14,294 nt of DNA from CAMBDR01 sp046597185 (GTDB lineage: Bacteria; Pseudomonadota; Gammaproteobacteria; Burkholderiales; Burkholderiaceae_D). Positions within the stretch are counted from its first letter, which is position 1. Each line of letters starts with the position of its first letter. The stretch covers positions 1-14,294 of the forward strand of contig JBKJLF010000783.1 in NCBI GenBank assembly GCA_046597185.1, in the 5' to 3' direction. The translations under genes and the position numbers were made by a program. The notes beneath the pieces were generated by a model, which had not been told where the DNA came from, ran no database searches, and saw nothing but the letters and a program-made list of their open reading frames with translations. Shown here one piece after another: positions 1-7,476 of the stretch.

Positions 1-1644
1 CCAGGTGGCTTCGAATTCAAAGCCCCGGCCGGATTGGTTGCCAGTATTCGCGGCAATCGGTAGAAAATTCCTTTGAGGACTAATAAATTGAATAATATCG
101 GTTTCATTGTATTGAAATAGCGTGAAATTGGTTTGCAGCGTAGGATTAACTTGCCAGGCCGCAACCAATTCGTTGGTTTTAATCCGTTCTGGTTTCAGCA
201 ACAGGTTAATCGGGTTATCAGGATGGCTGGTGCTATATTGTTCAACAAACGATGGCGAACGGAAGGCGCGGCCGTGCAGCGCTTTAAAGGTTAAATTATA
301 GGCAGCATCCCAAACCAGGGCCAGACGCGGGTTGGTGGTGGAACCAAAATCAGAATAGCGATCATGACGAATACCTGCCGTGAGGTGCCAATCATTGGCG
401 AAATTCCATTCGTCCTGGATAAAGCCATAATTTAATGAGCGTTTATGTGGTAGCAGGTAAATTATATTGTTGATATTGTTGATATTGTTGGTGGCGTTGT
501 TGCTGGTAATGTTGCTGGTAATGTTGCTGGTGATGGCCTGGATTTCAGTTTTGTATAAATCTTCCAGTTGATGCCCATAGCCCATACGAATCCGGTGTTT
601 GGGAAATGCGCTATATAGGCCAGATACGGCGATGGCCGTGTTTCGTTCGCTATGGCCGGGATTGCCAATTACACCATTGGTAAACCCGGGGGTGATACTG
701 GATTGCTTCAACTGGAAGAAACTTGCTTCCACCGTGAGATCCAAATTAGGCAGTAAGCTATTTTTTCGGTAGCTTAAATCGGCATTCATCCGCTGTTCTG
801 GAAGGTGAGCGCGATCCCGATCAGGTTGCATCGCCTGAGCCAAACCCAAGCCAATCCCGGTTACGCGATCCTGGTAGCCAAAACGCAGACGCCAATTTTC
901 GTAGCTTAAATCAATTCGGGCATCGCGGTGCTGTGACTGGCTGCTGACCGGGATGGGCGGCGCGGTCAGCTTGCCTTGAACATGGCTGTTTTGCCCATTA
1001 TTGCGGCCAATTTGCAGGAAAATGGCGCTATCAATTTCCCCCAATTTACCACCATATTGAAACCATACGTCGCGACCTTTAAAACTGGCCAAGCTGATGT
1101 TCAATTCGGCACCATTGATTTCCTGGGCAGTTTTGGTCAGAATGTTAATGACACCAGCAAATGCATCAGCACCATACAAGGCTGACCCCGGGCCGCGAAT
1201 CACTTCGATGCGCGAAATATTGGCCACCGGTATTTGACCAGCGACCAAGGTTGGGATGCCAAGGTAATTGGTGTTGATTTTATGGCCATTTATCAAAATT
1301 AACACTTCCGGGCCAAATTCTGAGGTGATGCCACGAAAAATATATTTGGAGAAATAGCCTTCTGCCGACACCGAAACATGCAGGCCTGGTACGGTTTCAA
1401 GCACTTGGCTCAGATCGGTGGCACCCATCGCCTGAATGTCGCGCGCTGTGATGACGGTGGCTGCTGAGGGCGCTTGCGTCATGTTTTGCTGGTTCCCGGT
1501 TGCAATCGACACGGTGGATTTATCACCGTAAATCGCGGCAAGCTCGTCTTCGTCTTTTTGCTGGGCGTGAGCAGCTAAGGATACGGGTAGCGACGTGGTG
1601 ACGAAGAGCAGGGATAGTGTTGAAAGCGCAAATGGGCGAATCAT
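1..1644 (-). CDS. TonB-dependent outer-membrane receptor, N-terminal part (cut by left edge)
   Basis: This frame is open from ATG 1644 to the window edge and gives 548 residues, so the end of the beta-barrel is missing. The start has an AGAGG ribosome site about 7 nt upstream. Residues 1 to about 27 are a Sec signal peptide with probable cleavage after LAAHA. A short segment reading STVSIATG follows and could be the TonB box. The plug domain (about residues 45-160) shows VITARDIQAMGATDLSQVLE, VPGLHVSV, FRGI, VLILINGHKI and IEVIRGPGSALYGADAFAGV, all classic for TonB receptors. The rest is alternating, aromatic-rich barrel strand sequence including FRSPSFVEQY. The protein would import a siderophore, cobalamin or another ligand across the outer membrane using TonB energy. 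The ligand cannot be read from the sequence, and no transporter genes adjoin it here. Residues 371-394 are a low-complexity repeat. It is the only gene in this strand block separated from the operon by a substantial gap (194 bp), so it is probably transcribed on its own. Confidence 0.93.
   Translation of the reverse strand, partial: MIRPFALSTLSLLFVTTSLPVSLAAHAQQKDEDELAAIYGDKSTVSIATGNQQNMTQAPSAATVITARDIQAMGATDLSQVLETVPGLHVSVSAEGYFSKYIFRGITSEFGPEVLILINGHKINTNYLGIPTLVAGQIPVANISRIEVIRGPGSALYGADAFAGVINILTKTAQEINGAELNISLASFKGRDVWFQYGGKLGEIDSAIFLQIGRNNGQNSHVQGKLTAPPIPVSSQSQHRDARIDLSYENWRLRFGYQDRVTGIGLGLAQAMQPDRDRAHLPEQRMNADLSYRKNSLLPNLDLTVEASFFQLKQSSITPGFTNGVIGNPGHSERNTAIAVSGLYSAFPKHRIRMGYGHQLEDLYKTEIQAITSNITSNITSNNATNNINNINNIIYLLPHKRSLNYGFIQDEWNFANDWHLTAGIRHDRYSDFGSTTNPRLALVWDAAYNLTFKALHGRAFRSPSFVEQYSTSHPDNPINLLLKPERIKTNELVAAWQVNPTLQTNFTLFQYNETDIIQFISPQRNFLPIAANTGNQSGRGFEFEATW
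463..534 (-). repeat. In-frame short tandem repeats inside the TonB receptor gene
   Basis: Read on the minus strand, positions 534-499 hold three 12-bp units (ATYACCAGCAAC, the last two identical) encoding ITSN three times. Positions 489-463 hold three 9-bp units (AACAATATC, AACAATATC, AACAATATA) encoding NNI three times. The two runs are joined by nine bases encoding NAT. Both unit lengths are multiples of three, so gain or loss of units changes loop length without breaking the frame. The encoded stretch (residues 371-394) is polar and free of aromatic residues, as expected for a surface loop rather than a barrel strand. Confidence 0.9.
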
Positions 1645-1714
1645 CGCTATACCTCTTTAGGATTGTTGTTTTTGCATCGAAGGCAAAAATCAATTTGGAG
1701 AGCCGAGTCTTGAT

Positions 1715-1744
1715 TTTATCGCGGATTGGAAGCAGTAATGTAAA
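1715..1744 (-). promoter_or_regulatory. Candidate sigma-70 promoter for the TonB receptor gene
   Basis: On the minus strand TTTACA (1744-1739) and GATAAA (1720-1715) are separated by 18 bp. This matches the -35 and -10 consensus at five and four of six positions. It lies about 70 nt before the ATG at 1644, in the 194-bp gap after the PfkB gene. An overlapping TAAAAT alternative -10 exists. No Fur-box-like sequence was recognised. This is a pattern match only. Confidence 0.3.
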
Positions 1745-1789
1745 CTGGCCCGTCCTATTTCATCACATGTTGCTTAAGTTCTACATTGA

Positions 1790-1825
1790 GTGCCTGGATG
1801 GCACTAAAATTCTATCCCTCCAGGC
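1790..1825. other. Overlapping inverted repeats downstream of the PfkB-family gene
   Basis: GTGCC (1790-1794) and GGCAC (1800-1804) can pair across a 5-nt loop. Alternatively GCCTGGA (1792-1798) pairs with TCCAGGC (1819-1825) across 20 nt, so the two hairpins exclude each other. The element sits 14 bp beyond the stop codon of the last gene of the eight-gene block. No T-run follows on the minus strand, so it is not a textbook intrinsic terminator. It could be a 3' end-protecting or attenuating structure. Confidence 0.3.
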
Positions 1826-1838
1826 GCTGATCGTATCA

Positions 1839-2777
1839 TTAAAAGCGATAGCCAAACGCTTGTTGGAAGCGTTGTTCGATTTCTTCACGCGAGGGAGTGT
1901 GGTTTTGACCGCCTTGATGGGCGATTTTGATGGCCCCCATGACGCTGGCTAATCGACCTGTGGTCGGCCAGTCCATATCGTTGGTGATGCCGTACATCAA
2001 ACCGGCACGGAAGGCGTCGCCGCAACCGGTTGGGTCAAGCAGGCGATCGGCTGTAACGCAAGCAATATCGATGCGCTCCCCTTTGCTGAAAATCTCAGCG
2101 CCTAATTCGCCCCGTGTGACGATCAAGGCAGATAAACGCTGACTGATTTGATCCAAGGTCAAACCGGTACGCTCCATTAATAACTCAGCTTCGTAATCGT
2201 TGACGGCGACATAAGTTGCAAGATCGATAAAGTGCTTGAGTTCATCGCCATCAAACATCGGCAAACCTTGGCCCGGGTCGAAAATAAAGGGTACGTTTAA
2301 GTCGGCACATTGGGTCGCGTGTTGTAGCATGCCGTCGCGGCCATCGGGCGCGATAATGGCCAGTTTTACCGGGCCCGCATCGGTGATTTTATTGTGGTGC
2401 GCAAAATTCATGGCACCCGGATGGAAGGCCGTAATTTGGTTATTATCGGCATCAGTGGTAATAAATGCTTGTGCCGTGTAGGATGAAGAAATGGTAGTGA
2501 TATTTTGAGTGGCGATATTTTGTTGTTGCAAACGGGCCAAATAGTCGATGCCGTCGCTACCCAGCGTGGCCATAATGCGCGGATCACCGCCTAATAACTT
2601 CAAATTATAGGCAATATTGCCAGCGCAGCCACCAAATTCCCGGCGCATATCGGGTACTAAAAAGCAGACGTTAATCTTATGCAATTGATCGGCCAAAATG
2701 GCGTCAGAAAAGCGATTGTTAAATAACATAATGCTGTCAAAGGCCAAAGAGCCGCAAATCAGGGAAGTCATCGTCAT
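1839..2777 (-). CDS. PfkB-family carbohydrate/nucleoside kinase (adenosine-kinase-like)
   Basis: This 312-residue cytoplasmic kinase of the ribokinase/PfkB fold transfers the gamma phosphate of ATP to a hydroxyl of a sugar or nucleoside. The first PfkB signature is seen at residues 49-58 (GGCAGNIAYN). The second is at 248-256 (DPTGCGDAF), where D254 is the expected catalytic base and the GCG turn forms the anion hole. The usual GAG is GCG here, a variation known in the family. The length is normal. The start at 2777 lies 11 bp after the DUF3426 gene's stop codon, whose TAA overlaps the TAAGG ribosome site. ATG 2771 is a possible alternative start. It is the last gene of the block. Adenosine kinase, ribokinase and other sugar kinases cannot be separated by eye, so the substrate is left open. 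Confidence 0.9.
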   Translation of the reverse strand: MTMTSLICGSLAFDSIMLFNNRFSDAILADQLHKINVCFLVPDMRREFGGCAGNIAYNLKLLGGDPRIMATLGSDGIDYLARLQQQNIATQNITTISSSYTAQAFITTDADNNQITAFHPGAMNFAHHNKITDAGPVKLAIIAPDGRDGMLQHATQCADLNVPFIFDPGQGLPMFDGDELKHFIDLATYVAVNDYEAELLMERTGLTLDQISQRLSALIVTRGELGAEIFSKGERIDIACVTADRLLDPTGCGDAFRAGLMYGITNDMDWPTTGRLASVMGAIKIAHQGGQNHTPSREEIEQRFQQAFGYRF

Positions 2778-2788
2778 GATTCAATACC

Positions 2789-3964
2789 TTATGGATAAAA
2801 GATTTCGGCGCGATAATTGGCCGCCTTCAATTGGAGAAATTCAAAATACAGTTTGACCGGATGGTCAGATTGTGGAGCAAAACCTTTGCCGATATCGGCG
2901 TAATTGCTTATATACTCCGCTGGTGTGAATACGCGTCGCGCCACGGCGATATCATTGCCATCGGTCAGAATTAATTCAATATGCGGCCAGGCTTGCACCA
3001 TATTGCTGTGGTTGCGCAAAGCGGTGGAATAGGAAAAGGTATTTTTGTTACGTGGCAATACTTGTAATTCACCCAGTTCAATCGCGATTGCGTGAATTTG
3101 GCTTGGTAAATTAATTTTGCACTGTAATATCGTACAAGCATTGAATATCATCACTTTGCTAGTGGGCCAGTGCAGCACAATCATATCGCGCCAGGTGTAA
3201 ATGCTTTGGCCTAACAGCAGAGTGACTAATAACACACAAGCAGTGGCTTGTAATAATGACCATATTCTGCCCCATTTTTGTTGGCGACGTCCCGCTTTGA
3301 CAAAACTTGGTTCTTCCATTTCACTGGAAGAATTTTCAACGGGCGCTGGGGCTGAATCGTTTTTGTCATTTTTAACAGGATTTTCATCATCGAGCTTGGG
3401 TTCTTGGTGATGGGCCATGGCCATCGCCAATTCATGTGGCGTCGGTTTGTGCTCCCAAGGCCCTTCATTGAGCTGAGGTTCGATCTTGCTGGCGGCGTGA
3501 ATTTTCGTTGGGAAATGGTTTTCAATAACCGGACTGGTACTTGCCGCAGTCGGCATTTCGAGCTGTTCAGGTGGTGCAATCGATGGTTCTGGGGGGGGCG
3601 GCGCAGATACCGCAGGCGCTCGTACCAGCGACTCAAGCGACTCAGGCGGAACAATGGGTGTAGCAGGTGCTGGCTCGGGTGGTACTTCCGGCAAGGGGGG
3701 CTTGGCCAGTATGATGGGATGCGGTGCTGTCGGGCTGGTTGGCCCACCCGTCAATGTTGCTGGCATTGCTGGCGTTGCTACACCGGTAGCGGCGGTGGCT
3801 GTGTCGATTGGCGCACCAGGGGTGTTGGCGCGGATTAAATGCTCAATGCCGTTGAATATTTGCTGGCAATTACCACAGCGCACCATACCGGAACGCAGTT
3901 TAAGCTGGTCATGGACGACCCGAAAAGTCGTTTGACAATGGGGGCAGCGGGTTGCCAGAGCCAT
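2789..3964 (-). CDS. Zinc-ribbon and DUF3426 membrane protein
   Basis: This 391-residue protein has three parts. An N-terminal MJ0042-type zinc ribbon uses C7, C10, C30 and C33 (CPHC and CGNC). A long Pro/Ala-rich, then acidic, linker spans about 40-225. One transmembrane helix (about 235-257) leads into a C-terminal DUF3426 domain of about 130 residues. Basic residues just before the helix (AGRRQQKWGR) suggest the zinc ribbon is cytoplasmic and DUF3426 periplasmic. The start is 2 bp after the prmA stop, with an AGG ribosome site inside the end of prmA, so the two genes are probably translationally coupled. In betaproteobacteria this protein habitually follows prmA, but its function is unknown. 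An uninterrupted C8 run lies in the linker (see 3591-3598). Confidence 0.9.
   Translation of the reverse strand: MALATRCPHCQTTFRVVHDQLKLRSGMVRCGNCQQIFNGIEHLIRANTPGAPIDTATAATGVATPAMPATLTGGPTSPTAPHPIILAKPPLPEVPPEPAPATPIVPPESLESLVRAPAVSAPPPPEPSIAPPEQLEMPTAASTSPVIENHFPTKIHAASKIEPQLNEGPWEHKPTPHELAMAMAHHQEPKLDDENPVKNDKNDSAPAPVENSSSEMEEPSFVKAGRRQQKWGRIWSLLQATACVLLVTLLLGQSIYTWRDMIVLHWPTSKVMIFNACTILQCKINLPSQIHAIAIELGELQVLPRNKNTFSYSTALRNHSNMVQAWPHIELILTDGNDIAVARRVFTPAEYISNYADIGKGFAPQSDHPVKLYFEFLQLKAANYRAEIFYP
3591..3598 (-). repeat. C8 homopolymer tract in the DUF3426 gene linker
   Basis: Eight consecutive C residues on the coding strand fall in the codons for P123-P125 of the proline-rich linker. Loss of one C would move translation into a frame that stays open only to about 3226. 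The product would then lack most of the membrane helix and the whole DUF3426 domain. Confidence 0.85.
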
Positions 3965-3966
3965 AA

Positions 3967-4884
3967 TTACCTGGTTGCCAACGGCGGCATTTGGCCTGCC
4001 AATGCGACCCAGCCTTCGTGTTCAGCCCACACCGAGAGTTGAATAAATGGCACATAAGCTGCCGCAACTTCTTCTGCCTGGCGGGCTAATACCCCGGATA
4101 ATACCAATGCACCACCGGGGGCGACCCTGCCAGCGAGCAAGGGAGCCATTAATTTGAGCGGACTGGATAAAATATTGGCGACCACCGTATCAAATTGCCG
4201 TCCATTGGCAACCTGGGCGAAGTGGTCAGGCAAGTAAAACGCAATGCTGCAATGATTGCGCTCAGCATTTTGTTGGGCGGATTCAATTGCTTGTGGATCG
4301 ATATCCACACCCAGTACTTCTGCTGCGCCCATTTTGGCTGCCACCATGGCTAAAATACCGGAGCCGCAACCGTAATCGAGTACCGTAGCGCCGGGTCTGG
4401 CATTCTCTTCCAGCCATTCCATGCATAAGCGGGTGGTTGGGTGGCTACCCGTGCCAAAGGCCAGGCCAGGGTCCAATTCCAAAATCAGCGCATCGGGGTC
4501 CGGCGCTTGATGCCAACTCGGTACCACCCAAATTCGTTTGCCAATCGGAATCGGTTCAAATTGGGATTGGGTTAAACGTACCCAATCCTGATCGGCCACG
4601 CTGCGGGTTTGGTAGTTCGGTAGCGCGATGCCCAGTTGTGTGGCTGCCTGTTGCATCAGTTGTGCGTGATCGGTCTCGGCACTGAGCAAGGCAACCACGC
4701 GGCTATGCTGCCATGCGCTGGTGGTTGGCTCCATTCCCGGCTCGCCGAACAAGGGTTGTTCTGCATCGGTGCCTTCATCCGCATCTTCTACAGAAACCGA
4801 GAGTGCATCCAGCTCCATCAAAGTGTCGGACAGTGCTTCAGCTTGTTCGAGTGCAATCTCGATGACGATTTCTATCCAACTCAT
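3967..4884 (-). CDS. prmA: Ribosomal protein L11 methyltransferase
   Basis: This 305-residue SAM-dependent methyltransferase trimethylates ribosomal protein L11. The N-terminal L11-binding domain begins MSWIEIVIEI and runs to about residue 100. The catalytic domain carries LELDPGLAFGTGSHPTT (135-151), the SAM-binding loop VLDYGCGSG (168-176), VDIDPQAIESA (acidic residue for the ribose) and the NILSSPL motif (equivalent to N-[IL]-[LA]-x-x-P-L). All are diagnostic for PrmA. The frame is open upstream to 4974 but that extension lies inside accC, and the family consensus begins at MSW, so 4884 is the start. It lies 7 bp after the accC stop with only a weak ribosome site (AAGTAAG), which suggests coupling to accC translation. 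Length is normal for the family. Confidence 0.97.
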   Translation of the reverse strand: MSWIEIVIEIALEQAEALSDTLMELDALSVSVEDADEGTDAEQPLFGEPGMEPTTSAWQHSRVVALLSAETDHAQLMQQAATQLGIALPNYQTRSVADQDWVRLTQSQFEPIPIGKRIWVVPSWHQAPDPDALILELDPGLAFGTGSHPTTRLCMEWLEENARPGATVLDYGCGSGILAMVAAKMGAAEVLGVDIDPQAIESAQQNAERNHCSIAFYLPDHFAQVANGRQFDTVVANILSSPLKLMAPLLAGRVAPGGALVLSGVLARQAEEVAAAYVPFIQLSVWAEHEGWVALAGQMPPLATR

Positions 4885-4891
4885 GGCATGC

Positions 4892-6253
4892 TTACTTTTT
4901 GGGTAAATCGGGTTTGTCGGCCAGCTTATGTTCCAAATAATGAATATTGGTGCCACCTTCGATAAAGCGCGCATCCACCATCAATTCGCGGTGTAAAGGA
5001 ATATTGGTTAAAATCCCTTCCACCACCATTTCGGACAAAGCGATTTGCATGCGTCGTATCGCTTGTTCGCGGGTTGCGCCATAAGCAATCACTTTGCCTA
5101 TCATCGAATCGTAATGGGGCGGTACATAATAACCGTTATAGGCATGCGAATCGACCCGAATGCCGGGGCCACCGGGAGTATGCCAGTTGGTGATGCGGCC
5201 TGGCGATGGCGTGAACTTGAATGGATCTTCCGCGTTAATGCGGCATTCAATGGCATGGCCAGTAAAGTGGATGTCGCGTTGGCGGTAGCGCAAACGCTCG
5301 CCCGCTGCAATGCGAATTTGCTCTTGTACGATATCGACGCCCGTAATCATTTCGGTGACCGGATGTTCAACTTGCACCCGGGTATTCATTTCAATGAAAT
5401 AAAATTCGCCGTTTTCATATAAAAACTCGAAAGTGCCCGCGCCGCGATAACCCATTTTGCGGCATGCTTCCGCGCAACGCTCACCCACGCGCTCGATCAA
5501 TTTCCGGGCAATGCCGGGTGCTGGCGCTTCTTCCAGAACCTTTTGATGGCGTCGTTGCATGGAGCAATCGCGCTCGCCCAACCACACGGCATTTTTGAAT
5601 TCATCCGCCAATACCTGAATTTCCACATGGCGTGGATTTTCCAGGTATTTTTCCATATACACTTCCGGGTTGCCAAAGGCATTGCCCGCTTCAGTCTTGG
5701 TCATGGTAACCGCATTGAGCAAGGCCGCTTCCGTATGCACCACCCGCATGCCGCGACCGCCACCGCCACCGGAAGCTTTGATGATGATGGGGTAACCGAC
5801 CTTGCGCGCGATCTGGATGATGGCTTTCGGATCATCCGGCAACGCACCTTCGGAGCCGGGTACGCAAGGCACGCCCGTTTTGATCATGGTTTGCTTGGCG
5901 ACCACCTTATCACCCATCATGCGGATGGTTTCCGGCCTTGGGCCAATAAATACAAAACCGGATTGTTCGACCCGCTCTGCGAAGTCGGCGTTTTCCGATA
6001 AAAAGCCATAACCGGGATGAATTGCTTCGGCATCGGTTACTTCTGCCGCGCTGATAATGGCGGGCATATTTAAATAACTCAGGTTGGAAGGTGCCGGACC
6101 AATACAAACCGATTCATCGGACAGTTTGACATACTTCGCTTCCCGGTCGGCCTCAGAGTGGACGACCACCGTTTTGATGCCCATTTCACGGCATGCCCGT
6201 TGTATACGTAGCGCAATTTCACCACGATTTGCGATAAGGATTTTTTCAAACAT
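4892..6253 (-). CDS. accC: Acetyl-CoA carboxylase, biotin carboxylase subunit
   Basis: This 453-residue protein performs the ATP-dependent carboxylation of the biotin carried by AccB, the first half-reaction of malonyl-CoA synthesis for fatty acids. The N-terminal MFEKILIANRGEIALRI motif, the glycine-rich ATP-grasp loop KASGGGGGRGM (159-169), the substrate motif EMNTRVQVEHPVTE and the C-terminal biotin-carboxylase domain are all present. Length matches the family (about 450). The frame is open upstream to 6421, but that would overlap accB and add 56 unrelated residues, so ATG 6253 is the start. accB ends 70 bp upstream and the two are surely co-transcribed, as in most bacteria. The carboxyltransferase genes accA and accD are not in the window. 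Confidence 0.98.
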   Translation of the reverse strand: MFEKILIANRGEIALRIQRACREMGIKTVVVHSEADREAKYVKLSDESVCIGPAPSNLSYLNMPAIISAAEVTDAEAIHPGYGFLSENADFAERVEQSGFVFIGPRPETIRMMGDKVVAKQTMIKTGVPCVPGSEGALPDDPKAIIQIARKVGYPIIIKASGGGGGRGMRVVHTEAALLNAVTMTKTEAGNAFGNPEVYMEKYLENPRHVEIQVLADEFKNAVWLGERDCSMQRRHQKVLEEAPAPGIARKLIERVGERCAEACRKMGYRGAGTFEFLYENGEFYFIEMNTRVQVEHPVTEMITGVDIVQEQIRIAAGERLRYRQRDIHFTGHAIECRINAEDPFKFTPSPGRITNWHTPGGPGIRVDSHAYNGYYVPPHYDSMIGKVIAYGATREQAIRRMQIALSEMVVEGILTNIPLHRELMVDARFIEGGTNIHYLEHKLADKPDLPKK

Positions 6254-6323
6254 AATATTTGGCCTAAAACCTACGAAATTAATGTGGAGCTTTTGTGGCG
6301 CAGTGGTGCTTGCGGCGCTTGCA

Positions 6324-6803
6324 TTAGCTGAGAACAAATAGGGGTTGGCCAAATTCAACGGGTTGGCCATTTTCAACCAAAATTTGTGTGACAACGCCAG
6401 CGCTATCGGCGTCGATTTCATTTAATAACTTCATCGCTTCGATAATGCAAAGCGTATCGCCTGGTTTTACTGCGGTACCAATCTCAACAAAGGCTGGGTT
6501 GCCGGGGCTGGATGAACGGTAAAAGGTGCCAACCATGGGTGACTTGACAACATGGCCGCTGGCTGCGGCAGCTGCAACCACTGCAGGTGCTGCCGCAGGA
6601 GCGGGAGCGCTTGATGCAGCAGCGGGTGCCTGGTGTTGGCTTGTTGGCATCATTTGGTTGGAAGGCATCATCACCATATGGTTTTGAGCTTGGGCAGGAG
6701 TTTTGACGATACGCACTTTGCTTTCGCCTTCGGTGACTTCCAGCTCGGCGATATCGGATTCAGCCACCAAGTCGATCAGTGTCTTGAGTTTTCTTAGATC
6801 CAT
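6324..6803 (-). CDS. accB: Acetyl-CoA carboxylase biotin carboxyl carrier protein
   Basis: This 159-residue carrier shuttles carboxybiotin between AccC and the AccA/AccD transferase. The N-terminal helix (MDLRKLKTLIDLVAESDIAE) is followed by a Met/Gln- then Ala/Pro-rich flexible linker (about 40-85). The C-terminal biotinyl domain contains the thumb-region motif GTFYRSSSPG and EAMKLLNEI, where K125 is the lysine biotinylated by BirA. Ribosome site AAGGGG lies about 7 nt before ATG 6803. It is the first gene after a 158-bp gap and is the natural promoter-proximal gene of the accBC section. That gap holds a duplicated palindromic element at 6840-6888. Confidence 0.97.
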   Translation of the reverse strand: MDLRKLKTLIDLVAESDIAELEVTEGESKVRIVKTPAQAQNHMVMMPSNQMMPTSQHQAPAAASSAPAPAAAPAVVAAAAASGHVVKSPMVGTFYRSSSPGNPAFVEIGTAVKPGDTLCIIEAMKLLNEIDADSAGVVTQILVENGQPVEFGQPLFVLS

Positions 6804-6839
6804 GTGAAACCCCTTTGGATAGGTATCTGGTAAAATGTT

Positions 6840-6888
6840 TTTGCAAAATCGGGTTGCTAAAACAGGTTTGCAAAAACCGGTTTGCTAA
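6840..6888 (-). promoter_or_regulatory. Duplicated imperfect palindrome in the accB leader (candidate operator)
   Basis: Two direct copies with a 27-bp period lie 37 bp before the accB ATG. Copy A (6840-6860) reads TTTGCAAAATCGGGTTGCTA plus A on the plus strand. Copy B (6867-6888) reads TTTGCAAAAACCGGTTTGCT plus AA. They differ at a few positions and by one base in length. Copy B contains the perfect 10-bp palindrome AAACCGGTTT, flanked by TTGC and GCTA. Spacing of about 2.5 helical turns and dyad character suggest a protein-binding site. No good sigma-70 promoter could be fixed in this gap, though TTGCAA within the copies could serve as a -35. The function is inferred. Confidence 0.45.
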
Positions 6889-6961
6889 TGTTCGCAGAAG
6901 ATAGCAGAAATTTCCTGAAATTCGTCTCCGAACAGCGAAAATAGTCGAATATTGATGGAGA

Positions 6962-7399
6962 TTACCTGTTTTTCAGGAAAAAGTCTATTGCTAATCGATA
7001 GCTTTCACTGCCCAAGCCGCAAATTACGCCCACTGCCTTGGCTGAAAGGTAAGAAAAATGGCGAAATTCTTCCCTTTGATGAATGTTTGATAAGTGTACC
7101 TCAATAAATGGCAGTGAAACCGCGACCAAAGCATCTCGCAAGGCAACACTGGTATGGGTTAATCCGCCCGGATTAATCACGATAGCGCTGACCAAGTCTG
7201 TTTTGGCCGCATGAATGCGGTCAATTAATGCGCCTTCGTGATTGCTTTGAAAGGTGCTCAAAGACCAGCCTGCTGCATTCGTTTGCTGCATGGCGGCTTG
7301 TTCAATATCGGCCAAGGTGGTGGCCCCATACACTTCCGGCTCACGCTTGCCGAGTAAATTTAAATTAGGCCCGTTAAGTAAGAGGATGTGTTTTGTCAT
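6962..7399 (-). CDS. aroQ: 3-Dehydroquinate dehydratase, type II
   Basis: This 145-residue enzyme converts 3-dehydroquinate to 3-dehydroshikimate, the third step of the shikimate pathway. Type II signatures are complete: LNGPNLNLLGKREPEVYG (catalytic Arg and Tyr loop), SNHEGALIDRIH, INPGGLTHTSVALRDAL and IEVHLSNIHQREEFRHFSY with the catalytic His. Length matches the family, which assembles as a dodecamer. The frame is open upstream to a TTG at 7462 and an ATG at 7450. That extension is hydrophobic and foreign to the family, so ATG 7399 is chosen although no clear Shine-Dalgarno precedes it. It sits 77 bp after the thioredoxin gene, with an inverted repeat in between. Confidence 0.97.
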   Translation of the reverse strand: MTKHILLLNGPNLNLLGKREPEVYGATTLADIEQAAMQQTNAAGWSLSTFQSNHEGALIDRIHAAKTDLVSAIVINPGGLTHTSVALRDALVAVSLPFIEVHLSNIHQREEFRHFSYLSAKAVGVICGLGSESYRLAIDFFLKNR

Positions 7400-7440
7400 G
7401 AAAATTAAAACCAGTTTGACGACGAAGAGCGCATTTTGCA

Positions 7441-7460
7441 GCCAAACCATATTCTTTGGC
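7441..7460. other. Inverted repeat between the TlpA-like gene and aroQ
   Basis: GCCAAA (7441-7446) and TTTGGC (7455-7460) form a perfect 6-bp stem with an 8-nt loop, 16 bp after the thioredoxin stop codon. No T-run follows on either strand, so it is not a standard terminator. It could affect mRNA stability or aroQ translation. A chance occurrence is possible. Confidence 0.3.
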
Positions 7461-7476
7461 AAGATAAACTTACAAC

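Noticed and set aside
1617..1952. Plus-strand frame spanning the gap between the TonB receptor and the PfkB gene.
   Set aside because: It overlaps both flanking genes antisense, has no ribosome site and encodes nothing recognisable.
3404..3838. Plus-strand open frame of 144 codons rich in Arg, Trp and Cys, opposite the DUF3426 gene.
   Set aside because: Its composition is the antisense image of Pro/Ala codons. It has no ribosome site or family resemblance, so it is a shadow frame.
4885..4974. Upstream extension of prmA to 4974.
   Set aside because: It lies within accC in another frame. The family begins at MSWIEI (4884).
6254..6421. Upstream in-frame extension of accC to 6421, overlapping accB.
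   Set aside because: The extra 56 residues are not family sequence and would lie over the accB 3' end. The conserved protein begins at MFEKILIANRG (6253).
7400..7462. Hydrophobic N-terminal extension of aroQ from TTG 7462 or ATG 7450, suggesting an exported or anchored dehydroquinase.
   Set aside because: Type II dehydroquinases start just before the LLLNGPNLNLLG motif. The extension has no ribosome site and is probably untranslated leader.
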